Source: Falsiroseomonas sp051860665 (GTDB taxonomy: Bacteria > Pseudomonadota > Alphaproteobacteria > Acetobacterales > Acetobacteraceae). From it: DNA of 64,000 nt. A program made the translations under genes and the position numbers. The stretch is taken from the NCBI RefSeq assembly GCF_051860665.1, contig NZ_JBHYDM010000004.1, forward strand, positions 62,001-126,000, read 5' to 3'. Of the stretch, positions 8,994-17,488 are shown piece by piece. The notes below the pieces were generated by a model. That model saw nothing but the letters and a program-made list of their open reading frames with translations, ran no database searches and was not told the origin of the DNA. Numbering within the stretch: position 1 is the first letter of the stretch; each line of letters starts with the position of its first letter.

Positions 8994-9904
8994 TCCAGTT
9001 CCAGGATGTCTCCGTCCGCTTCGGCGAGACACAAGCCCTGTCCGGCGTGAACCTTCAGGTGGCGGAGGGCGTGCTCTGCGCCCTGGTCGGCCCCTCCGGC
9101 TCCGGCAAGTCGACGCTGATGAAGCTGGTGAACCGGCTGGTGGAGCCGAGTGCCGGTCGCGTTCTGGTGCGCGGCGCCGATGTGGCGGGGCAGGAGCCGG
9201 CGCGGCTTCGGCGGTCCATTGGCTACGTCATGCAATCCACCGGCCTGTTTCCGCACCGGACGGTGGCCGCCAATATCGGCACCGTGCCGCGCCTGCTGGG
9301 CTGGGAGTCGTCCCGAATTGCCGCCCGGGTGGGGGCGCTGCTGGAGCTGGTGCAGCTCGACCCCGGCCTGGCGGAGCGCCTGCCCGCCGCGCTGTCCGGC
9401 GGCCAGGCACAGCGCGTCGGCCTGGCACGTGCCCTGGCCGCGGACCCCGACATCTTGCTGATGGACGAACCTTTCGGCGCCGTGGACCCCATCACCCGCC
9501 GCGACCTGCGCATGGAACTCCGCCGCATCCATGCCGAGACGGGCAAGACGATCCTGCTGGTGACGCATGATCCGGAGGAGGCGCTGGAGCTGGCCAGCCA
9601 GGTGGTGGTGCTGCGCGATGGCGTGGTGGTGGCCGATGGCGCGCCGGCCGCGCTGGTGGCGGCGGAGGCGCCCGACTTCGCCCGCACTCTGCTGGGCGGC
9701 GGCCAGCCCGGCCTGCGCCGCCTGTCCCTGCTGCCGGCGGAGGTGGCGCGGGAGGAGGCGCCCGCCCCCGCCGATGCACCCCGCCTGCCCGCCGGTGCCA
9801 GCCTGGCCGATGCCCTGTCCCGCATGGCGGAGAGCGGCCGCAGCGTGCTGGCCCTCGGCGAGGGATCCCTGCGGCTGGAGGCCGTGCTGGCGCGCGGCCG
9901 ATGA
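8990..9904 (+). CDS. yehX: Osmoprotectant ABC transporter ATP-binding protein, YehX/OpuBA-like
   Basis: A 304-residue ATPase. It has Walker A GPSGSGKST near residue 36, signature LSGGQAQRVGLARAL, Walker B ILLMDEPFGAVDP and the switch histidine in LLVTHDPEEAL. After residue 240 a short tail (ADALSRMAESGRSVLAL) looks like the remnant of the CBS region found in OpuA/ProV-type ATPases. It lacks a second repeat, so a full CBS ionic-strength sensor is unlikely. The start codon is the ATG of the ATGA overlap with the upstream permease. The ABC domain begins directly there. Confidence 0.9.
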   Translation: MIQFQDVSVRFGETQALSGVNLQVAEGVLCALVGPSGSGKSTLMKLVNRLVEPSAGRVLVRGADVAGQEPARLRRSIGYVMQSTGLFPHRTVAANIGTVPRLLGWESSRIAARVGALLELVQLDPGLAERLPAALSGGQAQRVGLARALAADPDILLMDEPFGAVDPITRRDLRMELRRIHAETGKTILLVTHDPEEALELASQVVVLRDGVVVADGAPAALVAAEAPDFARTLLGGGQPGLRRLSLLPAEVAREEAPAPADAPRLPAGASLADALSRMAESGRSVLALGEGSLRLEAVLARGR

Positions 9905-10638
9905 TGGCGCTTTGGCTGGCCGCGCTGCTGGCGCTGGTGGCGCTGCTGCCGGGCTGGTTCGGCGGCTTTCCGCCCGGGCGCCTCTTGGGGCTGGCCGCCG
10001 GCCATGCCGGGCTGGCGCTGGCCGGGGTGTTGCCCGCCGCGCTGCTGGGCCTCGCGCTCGGCGTGCTGGTGACGCGCCCGGCCGGCCGCGCGCTGCGCCC
10101 CGCGGCGGATGCGCTGGCGGCCGCCGCCCAGGCGGTGCCGCCCGTGGTGGCGGTGGCGCTGGCGGTGCCGGCCATGGGCTTCGGCTGGGGCCCCACCATC
10201 CTGGCGCTGCTGCTCTACGGCCTCATGCCCGTCCTGCGCGCCACCGTGGCGGCGCTGGAGGCGGTGCCGCCGGAGGCGCGGCTGGCGGCCCTGGCGCTCG
10301 GCTACACGCCGGCCGGTGCCTTGCGGGAGGTGGAGCTGCCGCTGGCCTGGCCCCTGGTGCTGGGCGGGCTGCGCGTGGCGCTGGTGCTGGGCGTGGCCAC
10401 CGCCGCGGTAGGGGCGCTGGCGGGGGCCTCCACGCTTGGCACGCCCATCGTGCTCGGCCTGCAGAACCAGAACCAGCTGCTGGTGCTGCAGGGCGCCGCG
10501 GCCACCGCGGCGCTGGCCTTCGCGGCGGAGGGTGTGCTGCTCGCGCTGTCCGGCTACGGCGCCGCGCGCGGACGCCGCAGCAGCGCCAGCCCGGCCAGCA
10601 GCGATGGCACCGCGCAGACCAGAAAGCCGGTGTCGTAG
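9901..10638 (+). CDS. yehW: Osmoprotectant ABC transporter permease, YehW-like
   Basis: The second permease, 245 residues, about the size of YehW (243). Five to six membrane segments are visible. The EAA loop lies near residues 120-147 (LEAVPPEARLAALALGYTPAG, shown in part, then LPLAWPLVLGG). The last roughly 28 residues (after SGYGAARGRR) are hydrophilic and lie over the 3' end of the convergent MFS gene, giving an 85-base antiparallel overlap. A stop lost by a frameshift near the end could explain this hydrophilic tail. The start overlaps the ATPase stop (ATGA). Confidence 0.87.
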   Translation: MMALWLAALLALVALLPGWFGGFPPGRLLGLAAGHAGLALAGVLPAALLGLALGVLVTRPAGRALRPAADALAAAAQAVPPVVAVALAVPAMGFGWGPTILALLLYGLMPVLRATVAALEAVPPEARLAALALGYTPAGALREVELPLAWPLVLGGLRVALVLGVATAAVGALAGASTLGTPIVLGLQNQNQLLVLQGAAATAALAFAAEGVLLALSGYGAARGRRSSASPASSDGTAQTRKPVS

Positions 10639-11753
10639 CGCCCGGTCAGCCACAGCACCCCGGCGAAGACCAGCGGCATCAGCAGCGCGCCCAATTGCCC
10701 GAAGGACAGCACGCCACCCGTGGCCGCCCCGCGCATCCCCTCCGGTGCCAGCCGCGCCGCCTCCGCCAGCAGCACCCCGTTCCAGGACAGCGCGGTGAGG
10801 CTGAGCCCGCCGCCAACCAGCCCGAGCAGCAGCAGCGGTGAGCCGGGCCCGGACAGGCCCGTGGCCAGCGAACTCAGCGCCATGCCGATGGCCAGCGCCC
10901 CCATCACCACCCGTGGCGCCACCAGAACGCTGCCGATCCACCCCCACACTACGCGCCCCGGCACCGCGGCCAGGGTGGCGGCAGAGAAGATGGCGCCGGC
11001 CACCGCCAGCGGATGCCCGAGCGCGGTGAGGTAGACCACGAAATAGGCCATGAAGACGGTTTGCAGCCCGTTGAAGACGAAGCAGGCGAGCGACAGCTTG
11101 AACAGCTCCCGGTCGCGCATCACCACCGCCAGGGTGGTGTGGAAATCGGAGAGGCGAAAGCTGCGGCCGGGGATGCGGTCCGCGTCGAATTCCGCGCGCA
11201 GCGGCTGCAGCAGTGCCGCCAGAACCAGGCAGGCGGCGGCGGAGGCCAGCATGGCGCCGCGCCAGCCCCACCAGCCGGTCAGCAGTGGCCCCAGCAGCCC
11301 GCCCAGCAGCAGCCCCGCCGGCACCGCCGTCTGCTTGATGGAGAAGACCAGCGGCGCATAGCGCGGCGGCGAATAGCGGCCGAGCAGGTGGGAACTGGCG
11401 GGCGTGGACACCGCCGCGCCGCCGGCGCCGATCACCGCCGAAAGCGCGAAGAAGCCCAGCGGCCCGATGCAGGCCGCCACAAGCCCTGCCGCCAGCATCA
11501 GCAGCGCGACCTGGCTGACCCGCAAGGCGCCATGCCGGATGATGAAGCTGCCGCAGCCGAGCTGGAAGCCGAGCGAGGCCAGCGCGCCGATGCCGACATA
11601 AACGCCGAGCCAGGCGGCATCCAGCCGCAGATCCTCCAGGATCGCCGGGGCGATGATGGAGGGCAGGTTGCGCCCCAGCGCCGCAAAGGTCTGCTGCAGG
11701 AACATCGCCCCCAGCGCCACCAGCAGCAGATTCATTCTCTGGCTACGCTGCAT
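10554..11753 (-). CDS. MFS transporter
   Basis: A 399-residue membrane protein with about twelve hydrophobic segments and the loop 2-3 region of the major facilitator superfamily (FIIRHGALRVSQ). A conserved FSIKQTAVPAGLLLGGLLGP segment lies near residue 140. This is the pattern of MFS carriers related to cyanate/nitrate or aromatic-acid permeases. The substrate is not predictable. It runs convergently into yehW with an 85-base overlap of coding sequence. The ATG at the 5' end gives a short polar N-terminus (MQRSQRMN); a second ATG six codons in is an alternative. Confidence 0.85.
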   Translation of the reverse strand: MQRSQRMNLLLVALGAMFLQQTFAALGRNLPSIIAPAILEDLRLDAAWLGVYVGIGALASLGFQLGCGSFIIRHGALRVSQVALLMLAAGLVAACIGPLGFFALSAVIGAGGAAVSTPASSHLLGRYSPPRYAPLVFSIKQTAVPAGLLLGGLLGPLLTGWWGWRGAMLASAAACLVLAALLQPLRAEFDADRIPGRSFRLSDFHTTLAVVMRDRELFKLSLACFVFNGLQTVFMAYFVVYLTALGHPLAVAGAIFSAATLAAVPGRVVWGWIGSVLVAPRVVMGALAIGMALSSLATGLSGPGSPLLLLGLVGGGLSLTALSWNGVLLAEAARLAPEGMRGAATGGVLSFGQLGALLMPLVFAGVLWLTGRYDTGFLVCAVPSLLAGLALLRRPRAAP

Positions 11754-11846
11754 GCGACCCCGGCCCGTTTCCCGGGTCCATCATTTCCATCCCTGCGGGC
11801 GCTGTGAAGCCGCGCCGGGGGAGGGGCAGACCTGCGCGGAGTGGCC

Positions 11847-12749
11847 TCAGGGCGGCCCGACGAGGTCCAGCGAAAGGTCGATGCAGGACTCGTAGCCAGG
11901 ATGGTGCGTCATGGCGCCCGCCGAAATCATCGCCGCCGCCAGCCCATCCAGCGCCGCGCGCGGCAGATGCGTGGAATTGTTCCAGAGGCCGAGCCCGCGA
12001 TAGCGGGTGATGGCGCGCAGCAGATGCGGCGCCGGCATTTCCGCGAAACGTGGCGCCACCACGGCGGCGATCTCGGCAGGGTCCGCGCCGCGCAGCCAAT
12101 CCAGCGCCGCGCCGAGGCCGCGCACCACGGCGGTGAAGGCCGCATGCTTCTGCGCGATGCGCGGTACCACGGCATAGAGCGCGGAATAGGCGGTGGGGCC
12201 CCGGCTGGCGGCAGCGTACCAGACCGTCGCGCCCACCTCCTCCAGCGCCGCCGCATGCGGCTCGAAGAGCATCACGGCATCGACGCGGCCTTCGCGCAGC
12301 GCCTGCGCCCCCTCGGGCATCGGCATGCGGACATGGCCGGGGCAGGCGGCCGGGTCCACGCCCGCCTGGCGCAGGTCGTGCATCAGGCACCACCAGGGCG
12401 TCGGCACCTCCGCGGGGATCGCGACCCGCAGCGTGGCGAGGTCCTGCATGCGGAAATCCGGCCGCTCGCCCATGCCGAGCAGCAGGAAGGGGTCGCGCAT
12501 CACCGCCGCGCCAAAGCTGCGCAGCGGGCTGGCGGCGTCGCGGCTGCGTTCCAGCATCGGCCGCATCGGGCCGCTCCAGGCGAGGTCGGCGCTGCCATCC
12601 AGCAACCGCCCCGCCGCGGCATCCGGCGTGCCCGCGGTCTCCAGCTGCATGGCGATGCCCTGCTCGGCGAAGAAGCCGCGCTCCAGCGCCACGTAGTAGG
12701 GTGCGTAGAAGACGGCGCGGAACGGCTCGATGAGCACCAGCTTTTCCAT
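11847..12749 (-). CDS. NMT1/THI5-like (SsuA-type) substrate-binding-fold protein without signal peptide
   Basis: A 300-residue protein with the NMT1/THI5-like periplasmic-binding fold. The fold begins at residue 1 (KLVLIEPFRAVFYAPYYVAL), followed by the typical GFFAEQGIAMQLETAG and a GSADLAWSG turn near residue 53. No hydrophobic leader precedes it and no upstream start in frame adds one, so it may stay in the cytoplasm or use another protein for export. It lacks the cysteine cluster of yeast THI5, so pyrimidine synthesis is unlikely. It is the last gene of a minus-strand operon, six bases after a Bug receptor. No ABC permease or ATPase genes accompany it. Confidence 0.72.
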   Translation of the reverse strand: MEKLVLIEPFRAVFYAPYYVALERGFFAEQGIAMQLETAGTPDAAAGRLLDGSADLAWSGPMRPMLERSRDAASPLRSFGAAVMRDPFLLLGMGERPDFRMQDLATLRVAIPAEVPTPWWCLMHDLRQAGVDPAACPGHVRMPMPEGAQALREGRVDAVMLFEPHAAALEEVGATVWYAAASRGPTAYSALYAVVPRIAQKHAAFTAVVRGLGAALDWLRGADPAEIAAVVAPRFAEMPAPHLLRAITRYRGLGLWNNSTHLPRAALDGLAAAMISAGAMTHHPGYESCIDLSLDLVGPP

Positions 12750-12755
12750 CTGCCG

Positions 12756-13733
12756 TCAGCCCGCCGTCGCGCCGGTGCGCTCCAAAATTGGCACCCACTT
12801 GGCCGATTCCGCCGCCAGGAAGCGGCTCGCCGCGGCGCTGTCGCCCGGCAGCGTATCCACGCCGCGCGCCTCGAAGGAGGCCTGCACGGCGGGGTCCGCC
12901 AGCACCTTCAGCAGCGCGTCCGACAGCGTCGCCACGATCTGCGCCGGCGTGCCGGCCGGGGCATAGAGCGCCTGGAAGGAGGAAGCGCGATAGCCCGTCA
13001 CGCCCGCCTCCGCAAAAGTCGGCAGATCCGGCAGCATGCGGGAGCGATGTGTCGTCGTCACCGCCAGCGCCCGCGCCTTGCCATCCGCCACGAAGGGCGC
13101 GAGCAGGGTCTGGCTGTCGATCATGAAGTCGATGCGGCCGGCGATGAAATCCGTCACCGCCGCCGGCGTGCCGCGATAGGTCACCACGGTGAAATCGACA
13201 TTCGCCAAACTCTTCAGCAATTCGCCCGCAAGATGCGAGGCGGCGCCGACCCCGGTGGTGGCGAAGGTGGCCTGGCCGCGCTTCTCCCGCAGCCAGGACA
13301 GCAGCGTCGGCACGTCCCTGGCGGGCACGCCGGGATGCACGCAGGCCAGAAAGGTCTGGTCGCCGACCAGGCCGATGGGCATGAAATCCGCCACGCTGTC
13401 GAAGCCGGCGTCCTTGTAGAGCGCCGGGATCACCGAATGCGCCGCGCCGTTGAACAGCAGCGTGTATCCATCCGGCCGCGCGCGGGCCACGTTGCGCGCG
13501 CCGATGGTGGAGCCGGCGCCGGGCTGGTTCTCGATAACGAAGGGCTGGCCGAGCGCGCGGGCCAGTGGCTCGTTCACCAGCCGCGCCACGACATCGATGA
13601 TGCCGCCGGCCGCGAAGGGCACGATGACGCGAACCGGGCGGTCCGGGTAGCGTCCCTGGGCGCGCAGCGCGGCGGGGGCGGCCAGGGGCAGCGCGGCGGC
13701 TGCGGCGAGGAGAGCGCGGCGACGTGTCGGCAC
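12756..13733 (-). CDS. Tripartite tricarboxylate transporter substrate-binding protein (Bug/TctC family)
   Basis: A 325-residue periplasmic receptor. It starts at a GTG preceded by AAGGA. The leader is RRR-containing and hydrophobic (residues 3-25). The mature part begins RYPDRPVRVIVPFAAGG, the hallmark opening of Bug proteins, followed by IENQPGAGSTIGARNVARA and the late PEVP-like LPDLPTFAEAGVTGY. Such receptors bind carboxylates or related small acids. No TctA/TctB membrane genes are in the window, so it is an orphan receptor. A consensus -35 lies 54 bases upstream of the start, so this gene and the next may also have their own promoter. Confidence 0.92.
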   Translation of the reverse strand: MPTRRRALLAAAAALPLAAPAALRAQGRYPDRPVRVIVPFAAGGIIDVVARLVNEPLARALGQPFVIENQPGAGSTIGARNVARARPDGYTLLFNGAAHSVIPALYKDAGFDSVADFMPIGLVGDQTFLACVHPGVPARDVPTLLSWLREKRGQATFATTGVGAASHLAGELLKSLANVDFTVVTYRGTPAAVTDFIAGRIDFMIDSQTLLAPFVADGKARALAVTTTHRSRMLPDLPTFAEAGVTGYRASSFQALYAPAGTPAQIVATLSDALLKVLADPAVQASFEARGVDTLPGDSAAASRFLAAESAKWVPILERTGATAG

Positions 13734-13762
13734 GGGCTGGATCCTTCCGGACGATATGTCCT

Positions 13763-13792
13763 GATAAAGCCAGCCCGCTTCCGCCGTGTCAA
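13763..13792 (-). promoter_or_regulatory. Candidate sigma-70-type promoter for the Bug receptor at 12756-13733
   Basis: Read on the minus strand, 13787-13792 is a perfect TTGACA. After 17-18 bases follows CTTTAT or TTTATC (about 13763-13769), a weak -10. It sits in the 72-base gap upstream of the GTG start. The -35 match is exact; the -10 is poor. Confidence 0.4.
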
Positions 13793-13805
13793 AGACGGTG
13801 CGGCG

Positions 13806-14870
13806 TCAGTTCAGCCGCAGGTCGTGGATGTGGCGCGGATCGGCCTGGATCTCGCCGCGCTCCACCCGCTGCACCAGGGCGGTGAGCGCCGCATTGGCCG
13901 GTGTCGCGATGCCGAGCGGCTGCGCCTGGTCCACGACGTAGCCGTTCATCGCCTCGATCTCCGTGCGGCGGCCCTTCACCATGTCCTGGCCCATGGAGGG
14001 GCGGTGCGCGCCGCCGCCGGGTTTCCGGGCCTCGGCCAGGCGATGGTCGTCGTAATGCCGGATGGCCTCGGCATCGCCTTCGCCGGCCCGGGCGATCAGC
14101 TCCGGGTCCATGTGCAGCACCTCCTCCAGCGCATAGCCGAGCGCCTGGCCGGTGCGGATGGCCTCGCTGCCGAGCCGCGCAGTGAAGGCGCGCAGCCGGT
14201 CGTCCAGCAGCACGTCGCGGCTGATGAGGCCCGTGGCGGCGGAGATGCCGTTCTGCATTACATTCGCCACCAGCTTGGACCAGCGCTCCCCCCACAGATT
14301 CGGCGTCAGCAGGGTGCTGTCGGACAGCGCCGTCAGCCGCGCCACCTCCCGCGCCCGATCCGTGCTGCGGCCATGCACCTCCCCCACCCGATAGACGGTA
14401 TGCGCCGCGCCGCCCTTGCCCGAGGCGCGCTTCACATGGCCCGGCGCGGCCAGTTCCACGGTGATGGAGCTCGCCACCGCGCCCAGCGTGCGGCCCCAGC
14501 CCACAATGCCGGCGATGGTCGCCTCGTTCATGCAGTTCTGCAGGCTGACGCAAAACCCATTCGGCGCGAGGTATTGCGCCACCATCTGCGTCGCCCAGGC
14601 CGTGTCGTAGGATTTCGTGCAGATGAAGGCGATGTCGAAGGGCCTTTGCCGGGATACCTGCTGCAGTTCCGTCAGGTGCAGGGCGCGGGCCTGGACCGTG
14701 AATTCGGGCACGTCCTTCAGATGGCTGACGCGCAGGCCGGCGCCGCGGATCGCCTCGACATTCTCCGGCCACATATCGACGAAGGTCACATCCTCGCCGG
14801 CCTGGACCATATAGGCGCCGGCATAGCCGCCAACCGCGCCGGCGCCGATGATGGCGATGCGTTGAGACAC
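13806..14870 (-). CDS. Ketopantoate reductase family (ApbA/PanE-like) oxidoreductase
   Basis: An NAD(P)H-dependent 2-hydroxyacid dehydrogenase-like enzyme, 354 residues. The Rossmann motif GAGAVGGYAGAYM is at the N-terminus. The conserved central region (TKSYDTAWATQM, then LQNCMNEATIAG) and the C-terminal catalytic lysine region (WSKLVANVMQNGISAATG) are present. I set the start at the GTG six bases after AGGAGGAG. An ATG eight codons upstream lies before the ribosome site and is less likely. It is longer than housekeeping PanE (about 300) and lies between two receptor genes and a GAF gene. Reduction of a catabolic 2-keto acid is therefore more likely than pantothenate synthesis. Confidence 0.85.
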   Translation of the reverse strand: MSQRIAIIGAGAVGGYAGAYMVQAGEDVTFVDMWPENVEAIRGAGLRVSHLKDVPEFTVQARALHLTELQQVSRQRPFDIAFICTKSYDTAWATQMVAQYLAPNGFCVSLQNCMNEATIAGIVGWGRTLGAVASSITVELAAPGHVKRASGKGGAAHTVYRVGEVHGRSTDRAREVARLTALSDSTLLTPNLWGERWSKLVANVMQNGISAATGLISRDVLLDDRLRAFTARLGSEAIRTGQALGYALEEVLHMDPELIARAGEGDAEAIRHYDDHRLAEARKPGGGAHRPSMGQDMVKGRRTEIEAMNGYVVDQAQPLGIATPANAALTALVQRVERGEIQADPRHIHDLRLN

Positions 14871-14900
14871 TTTGGACTCCTCCTGCCTTTGCACGGCAGG

Positions 14901-15389
14901 TTAGGCGGCGATCCAGTCCGGCGCTACCACCAGCCCCAGAAGTTCCGCCAGCGCGCGCCATTCCGGCCGAACCCGCTCCTCCGCCCAAAGGAAATTCACG
15001 GTGCCGAGGCAGGCGTCGCCATGCAGGATCGGCACATTGACGATGCTGCGCAGCCCGAGGCCGAGGATCAGCGCGTGGTCGTCGAAGAATTCCGTGATGG
15101 CGGCCGCGCCCTCGCCCACGAAGACGCGCCGTTCCAGCAGCACATGGCGTCCCCAGGCCGTGTCCCGCTTCGGCTTGGCGCCGCCGACCGGATAGCTTCC
15201 GGCATCCGAGCTGTAGAGGCGCCGCACCGTCATCGCCGCAGCATCGAAGCGCATGGCCGTGCAGAGGCGATGTCCCATCGCCTGACGCCCCACCACATCC
15301 GCCGCCCGCAGCAGGGCGAGCGGCGCGGCCTCTCGTGCCGCGCCCGTCAGCTGCGCCAGTTGCGCGGCGGTCAGCACCGCATCAGGCAT
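14901..15389 (-). CDS. GAF domain protein
   Basis: A 162-residue protein whose whole length from about residue 15 fits a single GAF domain (LCTAMRFDAAAMTVRRLYSS, then SIVNVPILHGDACLGTVNFLW). GAF domains bind small molecules. No output domain, helix-turn-helix or membrane segment is attached. It overlaps the stop of the upstream Bug receptor gene by eight bases and is followed 30 bases later by the ketopantoate-reductase-like gene, so it belongs to the catabolic operon. It may act as a small-ligand sensor or an enzyme accessory; its role is unknown. Confidence 0.78.
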   Translation of the reverse strand: MPDAVLTAAQLAQLTGAAREAAPLALLRAADVVGRQAMGHRLCTAMRFDAAAMTVRRLYSSDAGSYPVGGAKPKRDTAWGRHVLLERRVFVGEGAAAITEFFDDHALILGLGLRSIVNVPILHGDACLGTVNFLWAEERVRPEWRALAELLGLVVAPDWIAA

Positions 15390-16359
15390 CGGTCATGCCG
15401 ATGCCGAGCTCGCGGATCACGCGGCTCCACTTCTCCGCATCCGCCCGCAGCGTGGCGCCGAAGGCGGCGGGGGTCTCGTTCACCACCTCGACGCCGATCG
15501 CCGCCATGCGGTCCTTCACCTCCGGCAGCAGCATCGCCTTGTTGATCTCGGTGTTCAGCGTCGCGACCAGGTCCTGCGGCATGCCCTTCGGGCCGAGCAC
15601 GGCGTACCACACCGCCATCTCATAGCCCGGCACCGTCTCCGCCACCGTCGGCACCTCCGGCAGCAGGGTGGAGCGACGGCCTTCGGTCACGGCCAGCAGC
15701 TTCAGGCGCCCGTCGCGCACATGGCTCAGCGTCTGCGTGCCGGCGCTGAAGAAGAGCTGCGTCTGGCCCGCCACCGTGTCCTGCACCGCCGGCGCGCCGC
15801 CGCGATAGGGCACATGCACCATGTCGATCCCCGCCATGCGCGCGAACATCGCGGCACAGAGGTGGTTGGTGGAGCCGAGGCCGGCCGAGGCATAGGCCAC
15901 CTTGCCCGGATTCGCCTTGCAATAGGCGATGAACTCACCGACCGAATTCGCGGGAACGGAAGGATGGATCACCATCGTGTTCAGCACGAAGGCGAGCAGT
16001 GCGATGGGCGAGAAATCGTCCACGCCGTTGAAGGGCATGTTGTTGAACAGCGCATCGTTCATCGCATGCGTGCTCATCGATCCGAAGAGCAGCGTATGCC
16101 CATCCGCCCGCGCCCGCGCCACGGCGTTGGAGCCGATATTGCCGGAGGCGCCGGAGCGGTTCTCCACCACGAAGGGCTGGCCCATGGCGCGGCGCAGCGG
16201 CTCCGCCAGCACGCGGGCCAGGATGTCCGTGGTGCCGCCTGCGGCCCAGGGCACGATGATGGTCACCGGCCGGTTGGGGTAGCGATCCTGCGCCTTGGCG
16301 GCCTGCGCTGCCAAAGCGAGGGTGGTGGCGAGGGCGGCGCGGCGCGTGATCTGCGGCAA
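15382..16359 (-). CDS. Tripartite tricarboxylate transporter substrate-binding protein (Bug/TctC family)
   Basis: A 325-residue receptor with a twin-arginine-like leader (ITRRAALATTLALAAQAAKA). The mature start is RYPNRPVTIIVPWAAGG, followed by VVENRSGASGNIGSNAVARA, a VPYRGGAPAVQDTVAGQ loop near residue 180 and LPEVPTVAETVPGYE. The start codon is TTG, supported by a GAGGAGA ribosome site six bases upstream; no ATG or GTG is placed as well. The stop overlaps the GAF gene start. This is the second Bug receptor of the operon, so the operon may respond to two related acids. Confidence 0.92.
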   Translation of the reverse strand: MPQITRRAALATTLALAAQAAKAQDRYPNRPVTIIVPWAAGGTTDILARVLAEPLRRAMGQPFVVENRSGASGNIGSNAVARARADGHTLLFGSMSTHAMNDALFNNMPFNGVDDFSPIALLAFVLNTMVIHPSVPANSVGEFIAYCKANPGKVAYASAGLGSTNHLCAAMFARMAGIDMVHVPYRGGAPAVQDTVAGQTQLFFSAGTQTLSHVRDGRLKLLAVTEGRRSTLLPEVPTVAETVPGYEMAVWYAVLGPKGMPQDLVATLNTEINKAMLLPEVKDRMAAIGVEVVNETPAAFGATLRADAEKWSRVIRELGIGMTDA

Positions 16360-16393
16360 GGGACTTCTCCTCGGGGCTTCGGGCTGCGCCGCT

Positions 16394-17488
16394 TTAGCCG
16401 GCCGGCGGCGCCGCGGAAAGCGCTTCCTCCCGGAAGGCGAAGCCGATGCCGGGCCGGTCGGGCAGCCGCATCACACCCGCCTCCGCCACCAGGTCCTCCG
16501 ACAGGCGCAGGCGCAGGGCGAGCTGCGCGCCATGCATCTCCAGCAGCCCGCCCTGGGCATGGCCCGCCATCAGTGCCGCATTGGCGATGTCCCAGCCGCC
16601 CGCATGCGCCACCGGCGTGCCATGCGCCTCGGCGAGCGACAGGATGCGCTGCGCGGCGCTGATGCCGCCGCAGAAGGCGGCATTGGGCTGCAGCCAGTCC
16701 ACGGCGCCGCGGGTCAGCGCCTCGCGGAACCAGGCCATGGACTGCACCATCTGCCCGGCGCCGATCGGGATGCGGATGGCCCGGCGCAGCGTGGCCAGCA
16801 TCTCCAGGTCATTGCCCAGTACCGGCTCCTCGAACCAGGCGATGTCGCAGTCCTCCACCATCAGCGCGAGGCGCCGCGCGGTGGCGACATCCATGCCGCA
16901 ATTCGCATCCAGCATCAGCAGCGCCTTGGGGCCGATGGCGGCGCGAACCGCGCGCACGCGGCTGGCATCCTCCGCCACGCCGCGGCCGCCGGCGGCCACC
17001 AGCATCTTCACGCCGACGAAGCCGGCCGCAATGCTGCGCTGGCAGACGGCGGCGAGTTCCTCCTCCGCATAGCCCGGCAGGCCCACGGTGGCGTAGCAGG
17101 GCACCGCCTGGCGCGCGCCGCCCAGCAGTCGCCACAGCGGCTCCCCCATCGCCCGTGCGCGCAGGTCCCATAACGCCATGTCGAGCGCCGAGAGGGCGGA
17201 GACGAAGGCGCCGGTGGCATTGCGGGGGTTGTAGCGTGCCGTCAGCTTCGGCCCGATGGATTCCGTGGCGCGCGCATCCTGCCCGCGCAACGGCTCCTCC
17301 ATCCGTTCCAGCATGGCCACCACCTCCTCCGCCAGGAAGCGGCCGGTGACGCCGGTGCCCACCAGCCCGTCCTCCGTCATCACCTTGCAGCGGACGAAGG
17401 CGGGCGTGTCGAGCCCGGCATAGCCGCGCGCCGCCTCCACCGGCGCCAGGCGTTCGACACTGGCGGAGATGCTGCGGATGCGCGTCAT
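16394..17488 (-). CDS. Mandelate racemase/muconate-lactonizing-type enolase superfamily enzyme
   Basis: A 364-residue enzyme with the two-domain enolase-superfamily layout. Expected metal ligands are visible on two strands: the aspartate in LMLDANCG and the glutamate in AWFEEPV. On the third, the usual acidic residue after the GE-type turn is replaced: the sequence reads IPIGAGQMVQS. The usual 'QPD' acidic residue is also changed (DWLQPNAAFCGG). The base lysine candidate is in VGVKML and the histidine candidate in PVAHAGGWD. Superfamily members dehydrate, racemise or cycloisomerise carboxylates. It starts by ATGA overlap with the GntR gene. Reaction is unassigned; activity may be altered if the Gln cannot support metal binding. 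Confidence 0.87.
   Translation of the reverse strand: MTRIRSISASVERLAPVEAARGYAGLDTPAFVRCKVMTEDGLVGTGVTGRFLAEEVVAMLERMEEPLRGQDARATESIGPKLTARYNPRNATGAFVSALSALDMALWDLRARAMGEPLWRLLGGARQAVPCYATVGLPGYAEEELAAVCQRSIAAGFVGVKMLVAAGGRGVAEDASRVRAVRAAIGPKALLMLDANCGMDVATARRLALMVEDCDIAWFEEPVLGNDLEMLATLRRAIRIPIGAGQMVQSMAWFREALTRGAVDWLQPNAAFCGGISAAQRILSLAEAHGTPVAHAGGWDIANAALMAGHAQGGLLEMHGAQLALRLRLSEDLVAEAGVMRLPDRPGIGFAFREEALSAAPPAG

Noticed and set aside
11841..15545. A 1234-codon open frame on the plus strand
   Set aside because: It is antisense to five minus-strand genes with clear families; its translation is rich in Arg, His and Gln without any domain. Stop codons are rare at this GC content.
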